This document shows, piece after piece, positions 18,677-26,879 of a stretch of DNA of 64,000 bases (position 1 is the first letter of the stretch; every line of letters starts with the position of its first letter). This DNA comes from Clostridium rhizosphaerae (GTDB taxonomy: Bacteria; Bacillota; Clostridia; Clostridiales; Clostridiaceae). Where the stretch lies: assembly GCF_016765585.1 (NCBI RefSeq), contig NZ_JAESWC010000002.1:868001-932000 (forward strand), read 5' to 3'. Under the pieces are notes generated by a model. That model saw nothing but the letters and a program-made list of their open reading frames with translations, did not search any database and was not told the origin of the DNA. The position numbers and the translations under genes were made by a program.

Positions 18677-18683
18677 ATTAAAA

Positions 18684-18706
18684 AGCAGAGCTTAAACTCT
18701 GCCTTT
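18684..18706 (-). terminator. Terminator of the lipoprotein-DUF3006 operon
   Basis: Minus-strand stem GGCAGAGTTTAAGCTCTGC followed by TTTTT, directly after the DUF3006 stop codon. Confidence 0.75.
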
Positions 18707-18707
18707 A

Positions 18708-18920
18708 CTATTCCCATAAACTATCCATGAGTTTTCTCATTCTCTCCCTGCGAGCATTGGTTTCTTCTTCATCAAAAGTTATATTTTCACCATCTATTGT
18801 TAGTACATCTCCCTCTTTAGAATTTATAGGGAGCTTACTTTTTTCTATATTAATCATTTCTTCATCTTCTTTTTCGCATACAGCGAAGTTTCCTTCAAAC
18901 CTATCAATTATAACTTTCAT
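18708..18920 (-). CDS. DUF3006 domain protein
   Basis: A 70-residue protein beginning MKVIIDRFEGNFAVCE, typical of DUF3006, a small beta-rich family common in Firmicutes. The ATG at 18920 is chosen over one 21 bases upstream because AGGTG sits 5 bases before it. It starts 8 bases after the stop of the metallo-beta-lactamase lipoprotein, and DUF3006 genes are often found right after such genes, so the two are one operon. The second half is charged (EEETNARRERMRKL). No biochemical role is known to me. Confidence 0.85.
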   Translation of the reverse strand: MKVIIDRFEGNFAVCEKEDEEMINIEKSKLPINSKEGDVLTIDGENITFDEEETNARRERMRKLMDSLWE

Positions 18921-18928
18921 TTTATCAC

Positions 18929-20179
18929 CTACTTTGCGCATTTATCACAAGGATCAGATTTTCCAAGTGCTATTACATCAGATAATTTTCCGCTTAATAT
19001 GGCCTTGCTTCTAGCTAAAGTTGAGCAGGACTTGTTGAAATGATAAGACTTTCCTGCCGGTACATAGTAAGCTATCCTATCATCAGAAGAGCTTTTTGTC
19101 ACTGCCGGAGCAGGAGTAGGTGTCGAAGCAGGGGCAGTTGACTTAGCAGCTGTGCTGCCGCTTGAGGAATTGCTTCCACTAGAAGCAGATGTTCCAAGTC
19201 CTGCATAGTTGTAGCTTCCTTCCTTAGTGTTAAAGGTAATACTCTTACCGTCAGAAGTTGCTACTATTGTACCTAATTCATCAGTTCTATATACCTTAAT
19301 TCCTTTAGCCTTTAACTTGTCCATGGTTGACTTATGTGGATGTCCATAGTCATTTTCTTTACCAACACTTATAACTGCATATTTAGGATTAACGGCATTT
19401 AAAAATTCTTGTGTTGTAGAGGAACTGCTGCCATGATGACCAACCTTTAATAAGTCAGCTTTTATATCAAAACCTTTTGCCAGTATTTCTTTTTCAGAAA
19501 CAGCTTCAGCGTCACCCATTAGCATAAAAGAATTTTCACCAAAGGTTAATTTTATAGCTACTGAACTATCATTTAAATCTTTATACTCTGAGCCATTAGG
19601 TGCTACTATTTTAGCTGTGGCAGAATTAAGCTTTATTTCATTTCCCGGAACAGGAGAAGTTATTTTAAGACCTTTATTTGCAATAGCTGTTAATACATCT
19701 TCAAAAGTCTTAGTGGTGTTACCGGCTTTAGGCATAATAATTTGTCCAATATCAAAGCTCTTAATAACAGTATCCATGCCGCCGATATGATCTTCATGAG
19801 CATGAGTTCCAACAACTACATCAAGCTTTTTAATGCCAAGGCCTTTTATATAATTAACTACATCATCACCATCTGGATTGTTTCCTGCATCTATAAGCAT
19901 TGATTTATCACCGTTTTGGATAAGTATAGAGTCAGCCTGTCCAACATCTATAAAGTGCAGCTTTAACTGCCCTAAAGCAGTATTAGTTTTTTCTGCTTCT
20001 TTAGTCGTAGTATCTTTTGTATCAGCCACAGTCTCTTTAGAAGTTTCTTTTGTTGACTCCGTAGTTTTAGTTACTGTATTAGAGACTGTCTTAGATGCCT
20101 CTGAACAGCCAACACCTGCAAATAAAAACATAAGGCTTAGCAGTGAGGCTATACCGATGCTTTTCTTTGTATTTTTCAT
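18929..20179 (-). CDS. Exported ComEC-like metallo-beta-lactamase-fold lipoprotein
   Basis: The 416-residue product starts with a lipoprotein signal (LFAGVGC, lipobox cysteine near residue 25) and a Thr/Lys-rich linker. A metallo-beta-lactamase hydrolase domain follows, with LHFIDVGQADSILI and the metal motif GTHAHEDHIGG, then HHGSSSST. This is the soluble domain type found at the C-terminus of the DNA-uptake protein ComEC, here free and anchored outside the membrane. After a Ser/Ala/Pro linker the last 45 residues form a small cysteine/histidine module (YHFNKSCSTL...DPCDKC), likely metal-binding. The start at 20179 is preferred since the ATG at 20197 overlaps the GGAGG. Nuclease or phosphodiesterase activity outside the cell is possible but unproven. 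Confidence 0.82.
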   Translation of the reverse strand: MKNTKKSIGIASLLSLMFLFAGVGCSEASKTVSNTVTKTTESTKETSKETVADTKDTTTKEAEKTNTALGQLKLHFIDVGQADSILIQNGDKSMLIDAGNNPDGDDVVNYIKGLGIKKLDVVVGTHAHEDHIGGMDTVIKSFDIGQIIMPKAGNTTKTFEDVLTAIANKGLKITSPVPGNEIKLNSATAKIVAPNGSEYKDLNDSSVAIKLTFGENSFMLMGDAEAVSEKEILAKGFDIKADLLKVGHHGSSSSTTQEFLNAVNPKYAVISVGKENDYGHPHKSTMDKLKAKGIKVYRTDELGTIVATSDGKSITFNTKEGSYNYAGLGTSASSGSNSSSGSTAAKSTAPASTPTPAPAVTKSSSDDRIAYYVPAGKSYHFNKSCSTLARSKAILSGKLSDVIALGKSDPCDKCAK

Positions 20180-20221
20180 TCTATTTAGTACCTCCATAGT
20201 TTAGTCAAATATAATTGTTAT

Positions 20222-21433
20222 CTATTTCCCAAGTATAACCTTATAAGCTTCATCTGATAGCCCGCTTGCTTTTAAGAATCTGCAAAATCTCGCAAAACAA
20301 TCAATAACTTCATTTATAACTTCATCTGTTACAACCGTTCTATCCTCCCACCACCAATTTTTTATAACCAGTGGTGCATCTCCCCTATGTATTTCCGGCT
20401 CAAACCTTGCTATTATTTTATCTCCATATAATACCGGCAGCACATAATACCCATACTTTCTTTTAGAAACAGGTACATAAACTTCCCAGCTATATTCAAA
20501 ATCAAAAATATCCTTAACTAACTTTCTGTCCCAAAGAAGATTATCAAGAGGAGCTAAGAAGGTTACCTTTTTATCAAAATTTTGTTCCAATTCCGCCAGC
20601 ATATGTGAGTCCTCTGCTCTTATATAAAAGTTCTCATTAACTCCTTCTACCTCAACTCTTAACAGCTCTCCTTCAGCACATAACTCCTGTAATATTTCAC
20701 TTCTTAATTGCTTTTCTGATAGAAAATGTCCCAGCCATCCGCCGCCATTTCTATCCCAGTATACTCCTATACTGCCTATCCTTCTTTTGAAGTACCATTT
20801 ATAGAAGCTTCTATCGCTGTCAAAAGGATCTTTCATCTGCAGAATTTCTTTCGGAAGCACATTCTCAATAAGGTCATAAACTCTTTGAACATTCTTCTTC
20901 TCTTTAACTCCTAGAATCCCTATATTGAACATATAATCCATAGCTGCACTGGAAAGTTTACCATGTCCCCAACTCCCGCATTTGGCTCCTCCTAAGTCTA
21001 TCTTAGAAGGCAAGCATGCTCCATTCTCAGCTATGTATCCTTTTATAAAATCAACATAGGTAATTGCTTCTCTTGAGTTTCGCCTTTTGAGCAGTTCTTC
21101 TAACTCTGATTTCCTTCTATTTCTTATTCTTTCAAAGTATGCCCAATCTTCAATGCAATAGATGGACATCATTTTATCCCATCCATCTATTAATTCTCTA
21201 TCCTCATACATTAATTTTTCTAGCATTTTAGGTTCGTAATTTTCTATTCTGGATTGCAGAATAAGATCTATATTTCGACCTACAACATTTAGCGGATCAT
21301 ATTGTAAACATCCAACTCTTTTAACAAATTCCTTAATACCTAAATACCCATTAAATGTTTTTGGGTAATGCAGCCCTTGATAAATAACTAAAAATTTTCT
21401 TAACTGTTCCTTCGATATGCATATTTCCCCCAT
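20222..21433 (-). CDS. YcaQ/AlkX-like winged-helix DNA glycosylase
   Basis: A 403-residue HTH_42 family protein (DNA crosslink-repair glycosylases AlkZ/AlkX). The catalytic QxD of the AlkX group appears as QYD (Q44, D46) in GCLQYDPLNVVGR. Winged-helix repeats follow, including SSAAMDYMFNIGILG, and the C-terminal block FLAPLDNLLWDRK with YVLPVLYGDKIIARFEPE is typical. Such enzymes excise alkylated or crosslinked bases. It stands alone with GGAGATGATTTT before the ATG and ends 42 bases before the next leftward gene. Substrate range cannot be told from sequence. Confidence 0.85.
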   Translation of the reverse strand: MGEICISKEQLRKFLVIYQGLHYPKTFNGYLGIKEFVKRVGCLQYDPLNVVGRNIDLILQSRIENYEPKMLEKLMYEDRELIDGWDKMMSIYCIEDWAYFERIRNRRKSELEELLKRRNSREAITYVDFIKGYIAENGACLPSKIDLGGAKCGSWGHGKLSSAAMDYMFNIGILGVKEKKNVQRVYDLIENVLPKEILQMKDPFDSDRSFYKWYFKRRIGSIGVYWDRNGGGWLGHFLSEKQLRSEILQELCAEGELLRVEVEGVNENFYIRAEDSHMLAELEQNFDKKVTFLAPLDNLLWDRKLVKDIFDFEYSWEVYVPVSKRKYGYYVLPVLYGDKIIARFEPEIHRGDAPLVIKNWWWEDRTVVTDEVINEVIDCFARFCRFLKASGLSDEAYKVILGK

Positions 21434-21823
21434 AAAATCATCTCCAAACTATAAGTTATCTGTTGCAATTTTTAAGATTTCACTGAATACTCATCCTTAT
21501 GAACAACCAAATCAGGATTTTTCGAGTCAAAATGGCCATTTATAATGGCTATGCATTTTCCTTGAAAATCAAACATTGCAACCCTATCCATAGTGTAAAA
21601 AATTATTTGTCTCTTGTATTATAGCATATTTTGTAAATGCCTACTGCCTAATGTGCATATTTCCAACATACAAAAATGGCCTTACCCAATTAATATCAAT
21701 GGATAAGGCCACAAGCTTCGTTACCTATGGTACGGTTCTCCGTAACACTTACAAGTGAAGTTTTACAATTGATACCCTATATTTTTATTATATAAACTGG
21801 TATTTATTAACTTAACATTACAC
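21434..21823. other. Intergenic stretch with recurring 3' element copy A
   Basis: No gene is seen. It contains the conserved element and terminator-like hairpin at 21678-21746. The part at 21480-21610 has short frames with no family I can recognise. Confidence 0.6.
21678..21746 (-). repeat. Recurring 3' element, copy A, with terminator
   Basis: On the minus strand, downstream of the XRE gene, there is a core GTTACGGAGAACCGTACC followed by ATAGGTAAC. Next comes a strong hairpin GGCCTTATCC / GGGTAAGGCC and a T-run. The core recurs at 22694, 26940, 28679 and 30299, each time downstream of a leftward gene. Confidence 0.7.
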
Positions 21824-22435
21824 TTACTTTCTTTCTTGTTTTTTCAGAAGAATATAACTAAAAGTCAAAGCAATGATATATATAACAATAAAAATCATAA
21901 TGGTATAATTATCTGTAGGATAAGGAGAAATGGCCTGTTTGCATAATAATGAACTCGCTATAGAAATTGGCATAAATAGAACAATTGCCAAATTAGTAAA
22001 GTTTATTGCAAATGGTATTTTTGATTGAGAATATATCTTTCCAATAAAGTAACCTACAATACCGATAACTTGTATAATCATTCCGCCAAAAATACCTTCA
22101 GCAGATTTCTCTGAATACCAACCGCCAAATGCACAAAATAAACCAATTGCTAAAAAAGCTACAGAAGATATTAATAAAATTTGTGCGGTGACACCATTTT
22201 TGTTCCCTTGCAGTGTATTTTTTCCTATGCTGCTTTCTTGTTCATCTTTTAAAAGATAATCTGTTGTTACATCAAAAATATTACTTACTTGCACAATCTT
22301 ATCCAAATCAGGATTTGATTCACCGACCTCCCATTTCGAAATAGATTGTCGTGATACATTAATTTGTGTAGCAAGTTGTTCTTGGGACATACCTTTTGCT
22401 TTTCTTAATGATTGCAGTTTTTCCCCAAATGTCAT
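21824..22435 (-). CDS. XRE-family membrane-linked transcription regulator
   Basis: The 203-residue protein has an N-terminal Cro/C1-type helix-turn-helix: FGEKLQSLRKAKGMSQEQLA then VSRQSISKWE, residues 4-60. A short linker follows and then about four hydrophobic segments (residues 80-200), so the DNA-binding domain is tethered to the membrane. Such architecture is widespread in Firmicutes and often senses envelope or peptide stress; no target is visible here. The ATG at 22435 is used because a GTG nine bases upstream lies inside the AGGAGGTGG ribosome binding site. It is a single gene with its own 3' hairpin. Confidence 0.85.
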   Translation of the reverse strand: MTFGEKLQSLRKAKGMSQEQLATQINVSRQSISKWEVGESNPDLDKIVQVSNIFDVTTDYLLKDEQESSIGKNTLQGNKNGVTAQILLISSVAFLAIGLFCAFGGWYSEKSAEGIFGGMIIQVIGIVGYFIGKIYSQSKIPFAINFTNLAIVLFMPISIASSLLCKQAISPYPTDNYTIMIFIVIYIIALTFSYILLKKQERK

Positions 22436-22790
22436 AAAACCCACCTCCTGTTTTCTTACTTTTAGTTTACCATTTTGCTTAGTTGCATTCTACCAAATAG
22501 ACCTTGAACTTTCGCAACTACCAGTTGCAGGTGTTATATTAAGCTACTTACATATATGTATTATATAAATAATCTATTTGCATAATTACCCAATAAGTTC
22601 CTATTTATTAGTTTCTTGTTATATAATGTTTCACCTATAAAAATAGCCTTAGGCTATTTTTATCAATACCTAAGGCTAAAAATGCTACAGATACTTATGG
22701 TAGGGTTCGCCGTAAGTGGTATAACGTAGACTTTTTAGAGTTATCCGTTAACAATATGATATTAACTTTTCCAGTACTCAAAGGTAAATC
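22436..22790. other. Intergenic stretch with recurring 3' element copy B
   Basis: Holds the XRE promoter region and copy B of the recurring element with its hairpin (22644-22716). No gene is seen. Confidence 0.6.
22644..22716 (-). repeat. Recurring 3' element, copy B, with terminator
   Basis: Minus strand: CTTACGGCGAACCCTACC, ATAAG, then hairpin TAGCCTTAGG / CCTAAGGCTA and TTTTT. Upstream flank AAAAAGTCTACGTTAT is shared with copy C near 26976. It lies 75 bases after the stop of the UPF0173 hydrolase gene. Confidence 0.7.
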
Positions 22791-23438
22791 CTAATCATAC
22801 TTAAGCACAGCAATTCCCGAATAATCTTTAATATTTACAATGTTTAATTCAAGTTCTGTATATTCTTTTGCTTGCAGCCCTGAGGCCGATATAAATTTAT
22901 CAACCTTGTCAAATATGAGACCCACTACCCCTAATGCTTTTGTTCTGTAGTGCATAGGTATAACCACTGTAGGGTTTAACTGCTTCATTACATTAACTGC
23001 CTCAAAGGCATCTATTGTATATCCACCGCCAACAGGAAGAAGCAGTATATCTACATTGCCTATTTCCTTTACTAGCTTAGAATTCAGAGTATGTCCTAAA
23101 TCACCAGAGTGACAAACATTTATTCCATCAATTTTAAAGTTGTATATGGTATTTTTACCCTTCTTGGCTCCTGAGACTTTATCATGAAAGGTTTCCACAC
23201 CTTTTATTTCTATTCCATATTCTGAAAAACTACCTGTTTCATTTATGTGTACAAAACCACTCTTTACTGCCTGTATATAATTATGATCACTGTGATCATG
23301 ACTTGTTGCTACAATATCTGCTGTAATTTCTTCCGGCAATTTATACCCCAACGTATTTTTATAAGGATCCATCAGTATTTTCGTTCCATTTTCGGACGTT
23401 ATCATAAAACATGAATGACCAAACCATTTAATTTTCAT
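22791..23438 (-). CDS. UPF0173 metal-dependent hydrolase (YtkL-like)
   Basis: A 215-residue metallo-beta-lactamase-fold hydrolase. Motifs are KIKWFGHSCF at the N-terminus, metal ligands SHDHSDH (residues 46-52), CHSGDLGH, and the conserved C-terminal IPMHYRTKALG. The family substrate is unknown. AGGAATTTTAA precedes the ATG; the leader at 23447-23496 resembles the leader of the DUF6179 gene. A fragment of a close paralogue survives at 37927-38124. It follows the MFS gene in the same direction. Confidence 0.88.
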   Translation of the reverse strand: MKIKWFGHSCFMITSENGTKILMDPYKNTLGYKLPEEITADIVATSHDHSDHNYIQAVKSGFVHINETGSFSEYGIEIKGVETFHDKVSGAKKGKNTIYNFKIDGINVCHSGDLGHTLNSKLVKEIGNVDILLLPVGGGYTIDAFEAVNVMKQLNPTVVIPMHYRTKALGVVGLIFDKVDKFISASGLQAKEYTELELNIVNIKDYSGIAVLKYD

Positions 23439-23446
23439 TTAAAATT

Positions 23447-23496
23447 CCTCCCGTATTCCTTTTAAACGCATAAAGATTATTACTCTTTACGTCTCC
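23447..23496 (-). promoter_or_regulatory. Hairpin leader shared with the DUF6179 gene
   Basis: Minus strand: GACGTAAAGAGTAATAATC then TTTATGCG, ending GGAATACGGGAGG, which supplies the ribosome binding site of the UPF0173 gene. The order 'TAAAGA-TAATAATCTTTATG, spacer, AAGGAATAC-GGGAGG' is repeated in front of DUF6179 (32292-32338). Confidence 0.5.
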
Positions 23497-23497
23497 A

Positions 23498-24688
23498 CTA
23501 ATTCAAGTTATATTTTTTATACACTTTAAAATAAACCCATACCGCATTTAATAGTAACAATGCGCTTGTAACAAAGAAAACATAACTAATACCAAACCTG
23601 GCTGCTACTTGTCCTCCTAGAACCGAACCTCCGAATATACCTAAATAACCTGCCGATACGGTAAAGCCAAAAATTCTCCCCGTAATAGAAGCCGGTGTAA
23701 TCTTCTTGACCAAGGTATTTACAGAGGGATTTAATCCTCCTAAAGTTAATCCTAATAGGAATCGAAGCCCCATCAGCTGCCAGGGGTTTACTACAAAGGC
23801 CTGTGGTATATAAATAAGTCCTGCAGCTACAATGGCAATTAATATAACTTTATGTGCCCCTACTTTATCTGAAAGTTTGCCTAAGTTTGGAGCAGCAATT
23901 ATATTTGCCAGTCCCGAAGCCGAGAATGCCAAGCCTGATATAAGAGCAACATGGCTGGTATCCTTGCTTAACTGAGTAACATATACCGTTATGATTGGCT
24001 CAATAGTATATAGTGCCAAGGTTATTACAAAAAAGGTCACAGACAAAACAATAGTCAAGTTCTTTTCAGGAACACTATTCCAAACTTCCCTTGCACTGAG
24101 CGGTTTTTTATCTTCACGAATAAAAGATTCCTCTACAAATAAAAGAGTTGTGATAAAAGCGACTAAGAGTAGAGCCCCTGTTATAAAAAATACAGGCTGT
24201 AACCCAACCATCTCCTCTATTAAGCCTCCAATAGTTGGCCCAAGAAGCGATCCTGCAATACTTGCCGTTGAAAGCGTACCTAACGCATATCCAGCGTGCT
24301 CCTTATCAGTCTGAGTTGCAATAAGTGTAGTGCAGGCTGTACTGTAGCCTGTGATGGCCCCTTGCAGCAATCTCAATCCAATAAGTACATATACATTTGG
24401 TGCAAAACCCATACAGCTTATAACCACCGCCATGCCGAGGCTTGCTCTTAGGAGCATTGGTTTACGTCCAAACCTGTCAGCAGCATTACCCCAAATAGGT
24501 GAAAAAATAGCTGAAATTATATAGGTGATACCAAAGGCAATTCCTGAAAGCTCAGCAATTGAAGATGTATTAGAAATACCAAGCTGTTTTATATAAAGAG
24601 GCATTACCGGTGCAATCTGACTCATTCCTATGCCTGTTACAAACATGCCAAACCAGCAGACTATTAAATTTCTTTTCCACATTTTCAT
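23498..24688 (-). CDS. MFS drug-efflux-type transporter
   Basis: A 396-residue major facilitator with about 12 hydrophobic segments. The family loop GNAADRFGRKP (between TM2 and TM3) and its second-half echo GKLSDKVGAHK are present, which places it in the proton-drug antiporter group (TetA/BmrA-like). It is divergent from a TetR regulator 166 bases away, and a perfect 10-bp inverted repeat sits in between. The likely role is export of a toxic compound sensed by the TetR protein. Start ATG follows AAGGGGGGACATTT. The substrate cannot be inferred. Confidence 0.88.
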   Translation of the reverse strand: MKMWKRNLIVCWFGMFVTGIGMSQIAPVMPLYIKQLGISNTSSIAELSGIAFGITYIISAIFSPIWGNAADRFGRKPMLLRASLGMAVVISCMGFAPNVYVLIGLRLLQGAITGYSTACTTLIATQTDKEHAGYALGTLSTASIAGSLLGPTIGGLIEEMVGLQPVFFITGALLLVAFITTLLFVEESFIREDKKPLSAREVWNSVPEKNLTIVLSVTFFVITLALYTIEPIITVYVTQLSKDTSHVALISGLAFSASGLANIIAAPNLGKLSDKVGAHKVILIAIVAAGLIYIPQAFVVNPWQLMGLRFLLGLTLGGLNPSVNTLVKKITPASITGRIFGFTVSAGYLGIFGGSVLGGQVAARFGISYVFFVTSALLLLNAVWVYFKVYKKYNLN

Positions 24689-24749
24689 AAATGTCCCCCC
24701 TTCATATAGTTCTATGAAAAATCCATATCTTACTTTACAAAATAATAAT

Positions 24750-24789
24750 AAACTATAAATTATTGTTTGTAAACTACATTTTATAGTTT
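24750..24789. promoter_or_regulatory. Candidate TetR operator
   Basis: Perfect 10-bp arms AAACTATAAA (24750-24759) and TTTATAGTTT (24780-24789) flank 20 bases that contain GTTTGTAAAC, itself a palindrome. It lies in the divergent promoter region of the MFS and TetR genes, where TetR repressors normally bind. Confidence 0.6.
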
Positions 24790-24853
24790 GATAAATATAC
24801 TATGTAATGTTAAACTATTCATAAGAAGATAAATTTCAAGGAGTGAAACACTG

Positions 24854-25414
24854 ATGCAAAAAAGAAATTTAACAAAGGAAAAAATTATTCAGACTGCTTT
24901 CTTATTAGCCGATGAAATTGGTCTTAATCAGGTCACTTTCTCAAAACTTGCAGAAAAACTTGATATAAAATATCCTTCTTTATATAATCATTTCAACAAT
25001 ATGGATGCTCTTAGAATAGAAATGACGGTATATCTTTTAAATGATTTGAATTCCATATTAATGAAAAGATTGGTGGGGAAAAGCGGTGAGGCTGCTATCA
25101 AGGAATTTGCTTATGTTTATCGTGATTTTGCCTTTGAAAACAGAACTGCCTATGGGCTCTTTATGAATATTCCAAGTACAGAAAATGAGGAACTATACCG
25201 TTTAGCAATAGAGACCACCGGTATTATTTATCAGATTTTAGAGTTTTATATCAAGGATAGAACTCAGCGTGTTCATAAAGGCAGAACATTAAGGAGCCTT
25301 TTACATGGTTTTGTATCCTTATATTCCTTTGGATATTTCCACGGTGAAGTTAATTTGGAAGAAAGTTTTCAATCCATGATAGATGATTTTATTAAGTCTC
25401 TTAGAGCAAAGTAG
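24854..25414 (+). CDS. TetR-family regulator
   Basis: A 186-residue protein. The N-terminal helix-turn-helix covers residues about 8-55 (KIIQTAFLLADEIGL, FSKLAEKLDIKYPSLYNHF). The C-terminal ligand domain has HGFVSLYSFGYFHGEVN, a pattern of the WHG/TetR_C group. AAGGAGTG precedes the ATG. It should repress the divergent MFS transporter and perhaps itself through the inverted repeat between them. Confidence 0.87.
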   Translation: MQKRNLTKEKIIQTAFLLADEIGLNQVTFSKLAEKLDIKYPSLYNHFNNMDALRIEMTVYLLNDLNSILMKRLVGKSGEAAIKEFAYVYRDFAFENRTAYGLFMNIPSTENEELYRLAIETTGIIYQILEFYIKDRTQRVHKGRTLRSLLHGFVSLYSFGYFHGEVNLEESFQSMIDDFIKSLRAK

Positions 25415-25514
25415 AGAAGGTTTATACGATTAGAGATTACATTTCAAAATCCTTCTTCATAAAAGCAAGCACCTTATTTACATTTAAATTTACAATAGCA
25501 ATTAAAAATTCTTA

Positions 25515-25572
25515 TTGACGCAGAAAAACCCATCATGTATTATTATAGATAAAGACAGTCTGTGTTATCTTT
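25515..25572 (+). promoter_or_regulatory. Promoter and Rrf2 operator, copy 1
   Basis: -35 TTGACG (25515-25520), 17-base spacer, -10 TATTAT (25538-25543). It is followed by TTATAGATAAAGACAGTCTG and TGTTATCTT (25543-25572), whose centre GACAGTCTGTG is a near palindrome. The same motif stands before the methyltransferase gene and again after it, so it is a good candidate for the binding site of the Rrf2 protein it precedes. Confidence 0.65.
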
Positions 25573-25586
25573 ATGGAGGAGATACT

Positions 25587-25967
25587 ATGAAGTATACAAA
25601 AGCAACGAATTATGCCTTGCATATAATGACCTACTTGGTTAAGCAAGAAGGTAAAGACAATTTAAGCCTTCAACCTTTAGCTAGCCACATGAATATATCC
25701 CCTACTTACCTGTCCAAGATACTAACTCAATTAGTGAAGGCCGATCTTATTCAGTCTACACCAGGAGTAAATGGAGGCTATAGCCTTAGGAAACCTAAGA
25801 CTGAAATAAGCTTTTATGACGTCATTCAAGCCATTGAAGGCAGCGGATCACTTTTTACTTGTGAAATGGACGAGAATCATGCTTGCCAAATAGAAAAGGT
25901 TATGAGAGACGCCGAAGAGAAAATGGTGAACGACCTTAAAGAAAAACGTATCTGCGACATTTTCTAA
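25587..25967 (+). CDS. Rrf2-family transcription regulator
   Basis: The 126-residue protein begins MKYTKATNYALHIMTYL. It has the Rrf2 winged helix (LASHMNISPTYLSKILTQL, NGGYSLRKP) and the C-terminal FTC and CQI cysteine positions where Fe-S-binding members carry their cluster. Only two cysteines are near each other (C98 and C106 region, with another close to the C-terminus), so cluster binding is uncertain. GGAGGAG lies 6 bases before the ATG at 25587; an upstream in-frame start is ignored since it crosses the promoter. It is likely autoregulated and also controls the next gene through a shared motif. Confidence 0.85.
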   Translation: MKYTKATNYALHIMTYLVKQEGKDNLSLQPLASHMNISPTYLSKILTQLVKADLIQSTPGVNGGYSLRKPKTEISFYDVIQAIEGSGSLFTCEMDENHACQIEKVMRDAEEKMVNDLKEKRICDIF

Positions 25968-25988
25968 AAAATGAACCAACAAATATAG

Positions 25989-26010
25989 GCAGTTTTAACT
26001 GCTCATTTTT
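25989..26010 (+). terminator. Terminator after the Rrf2 gene
   Basis: Stem GCAGTTTTAACTGC followed by TCATTTTT. The same hairpin is copied after the methyltransferase gene. Confidence 0.6.
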
Positions 26011-26018
26011 TAGCATAA

Positions 26019-26049
26019 TTATAGATAATTACAGTCTGTATTATATTTT
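26019..26049 (+). promoter_or_regulatory. Rrf2 operator, copy 2
   Basis: TTATAGATAATTACAGTCTG then TATTATATTTT, with dyad TACAG-T-CTGTA, 16 bases before the methyltransferase ATG. It nearly matches copy 1 and copy 3. Confidence 0.6.
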
Positions 26050-26064
26050 ATAGGAGGTCTTATT

Positions 26065-26673
26065 ATGAATCACATGCATCATCACAACCATCCGGATCAA
26101 AATTTTTCAACCAAAATTGCCTTTTTAGATAGTAGGCAAAGAGAGCGTCTCATACCACCCGAAGAACTTATCAGCCAAATGCCAATTGAAGAAAATCATA
26201 CTCTACTGGATATCGGTGCCGGCACAGGTTTTTTTACAATTCCTATGGCAGAAAGTACATCTGGCAAAGTGTATGCTATGGACCCTGATAGACGTATGCT
26301 CAGCATTATAGAAGATAAGGCTAAGGAAAAAGGACTTACTAATATTGAATTGATTCAAGATTATATTGAAAACTTAAATCTTCAAAATGACAGCGTTGAT
26401 TTTGCTATGTCATCCTTAATACTCCACGAAGTAAGTTCGCTGTCAAAAGCACTGTCAAAAATATATGAGGTACTAAACGCAGGAGGGCACCTGTTATGTC
26501 TGGAATATGAAAAAGACGACTTGATAGTGGAAGGGCCTCCAATGTCCATTCGCATTGGATCAGAGGAACTGGAAAATACATTATCTTTAATTGGCTTTGA
26601 AATTGTGAAGAAGACTAAAATTAATGATGCTATATATACTGTTTTAGCTGTTAAAAAGCATAGGCAGTTTTAA
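26065..26673 (+). CDS. SAM-dependent methyltransferase with His-rich N-terminus
   Basis: A 202-residue class I methyltransferase. Motif I is LLDIGAGTGFF (residues 47-57), the acidic loop is AMDPDRRML, and motif IV/V-like SSLILHEV is present. The N-terminus MNHMHHHNHP is strikingly histidine-rich and may bind a metal ion. It is preceded by AGGAGG and by an Rrf2-type operator, so it should belong to the regulon of the upstream Rrf2 gene. Substrate unknown; small-molecule methylation as a detoxification step is a guess from the context of regulators and pump remnants. Confidence 0.82.
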   Translation: MNHMHHHNHPDQNFSTKIAFLDSRQRERLIPPEELISQMPIEENHTLLDIGAGTGFFTIPMAESTSGKVYAMDPDRRMLSIIEDKAKEKGLTNIELIQDYIENLNLQNDSVDFAMSSLILHEVSSLSKALSKIYEVLNAGGHLLCLEYEKDDLIVEGPPMSIRIGSEELENTLSLIGFEIVKKTKINDAIYTVLAVKKHRQF

Positions 26674-26686
26674 CTGTCGATTTTTT
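26663..26686 (+). terminator. Terminator after the methyltransferase gene
   Basis: GGCAGTTTTAACTGTC followed by a T-run. It is a direct repeat of the hairpin at 25989 and ends the methyltransferase gene. Confidence 0.6.
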
Positions 26687-26693
26687 ATTCTAA

Positions 26694-26723
26694 TTATAGA
26701 TAATTACAGTCTATATTGTATTT
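26694..26723 (+). promoter_or_regulatory. Rrf2 operator, copy 3 (orphan)
   Basis: TTATAGATAATTACAGTCTA then TATTGTATTT. It now stands in front of only a 33-codon transporter fragment, suggesting that a third regulated gene has been lost. Confidence 0.5.
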
Positions 26724-26750
26724 CATATAAATTCTTATGCAGTGGATTTT

Positions 26751-26852
26751 ATGACTGTCATTCTCTATGGTACTGTATTTCAAGGCATTGGAACAGGGCT
26801 GCTAAATGTGGTAAGAGCTTCAGGACAACCTGTCAAATCAATAATAATTTGA
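26751..26852 (+). pseudogene. MATE-type efflux pump remnant
   Basis: Thirty-three codons reading MTVILYGTVFQGIGTGLL and continuing NVVRASGQPVKS before a stop. The pattern G-x-x-FQ-x-IG-x-G-L-x-N-x-x-R-A-x-G-x-P is that of MATE transporters (about 450 residues when whole). All other parts are missing. It follows the third copy of the Rrf2-type operator. Confidence 0.55.
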
Positions 26853-26879
26853 ACAATCTCAAAAATGAGTATAGAAAAT

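Larger units (their letters stand above)
18172..18683. other. Gene-poor stretch right of the defence operon
   Basis: No convincing intact gene lies here. It contains a 63-base element with a GAGCGA...TCGCTC hairpin (18432-18494) that is repeated at 30953-31014. It also contains a 47-codon leftward open frame without a good ribosome binding site (18536-18676). The rest has short frames only. Confidence 0.6.

Noticed and set aside
22791..24688. UPF0173 hydrolase as part of the MFS/TetR drug module
   Set aside because: Same direction and close, but it has its own leader and terminator element; the association could be by chance.
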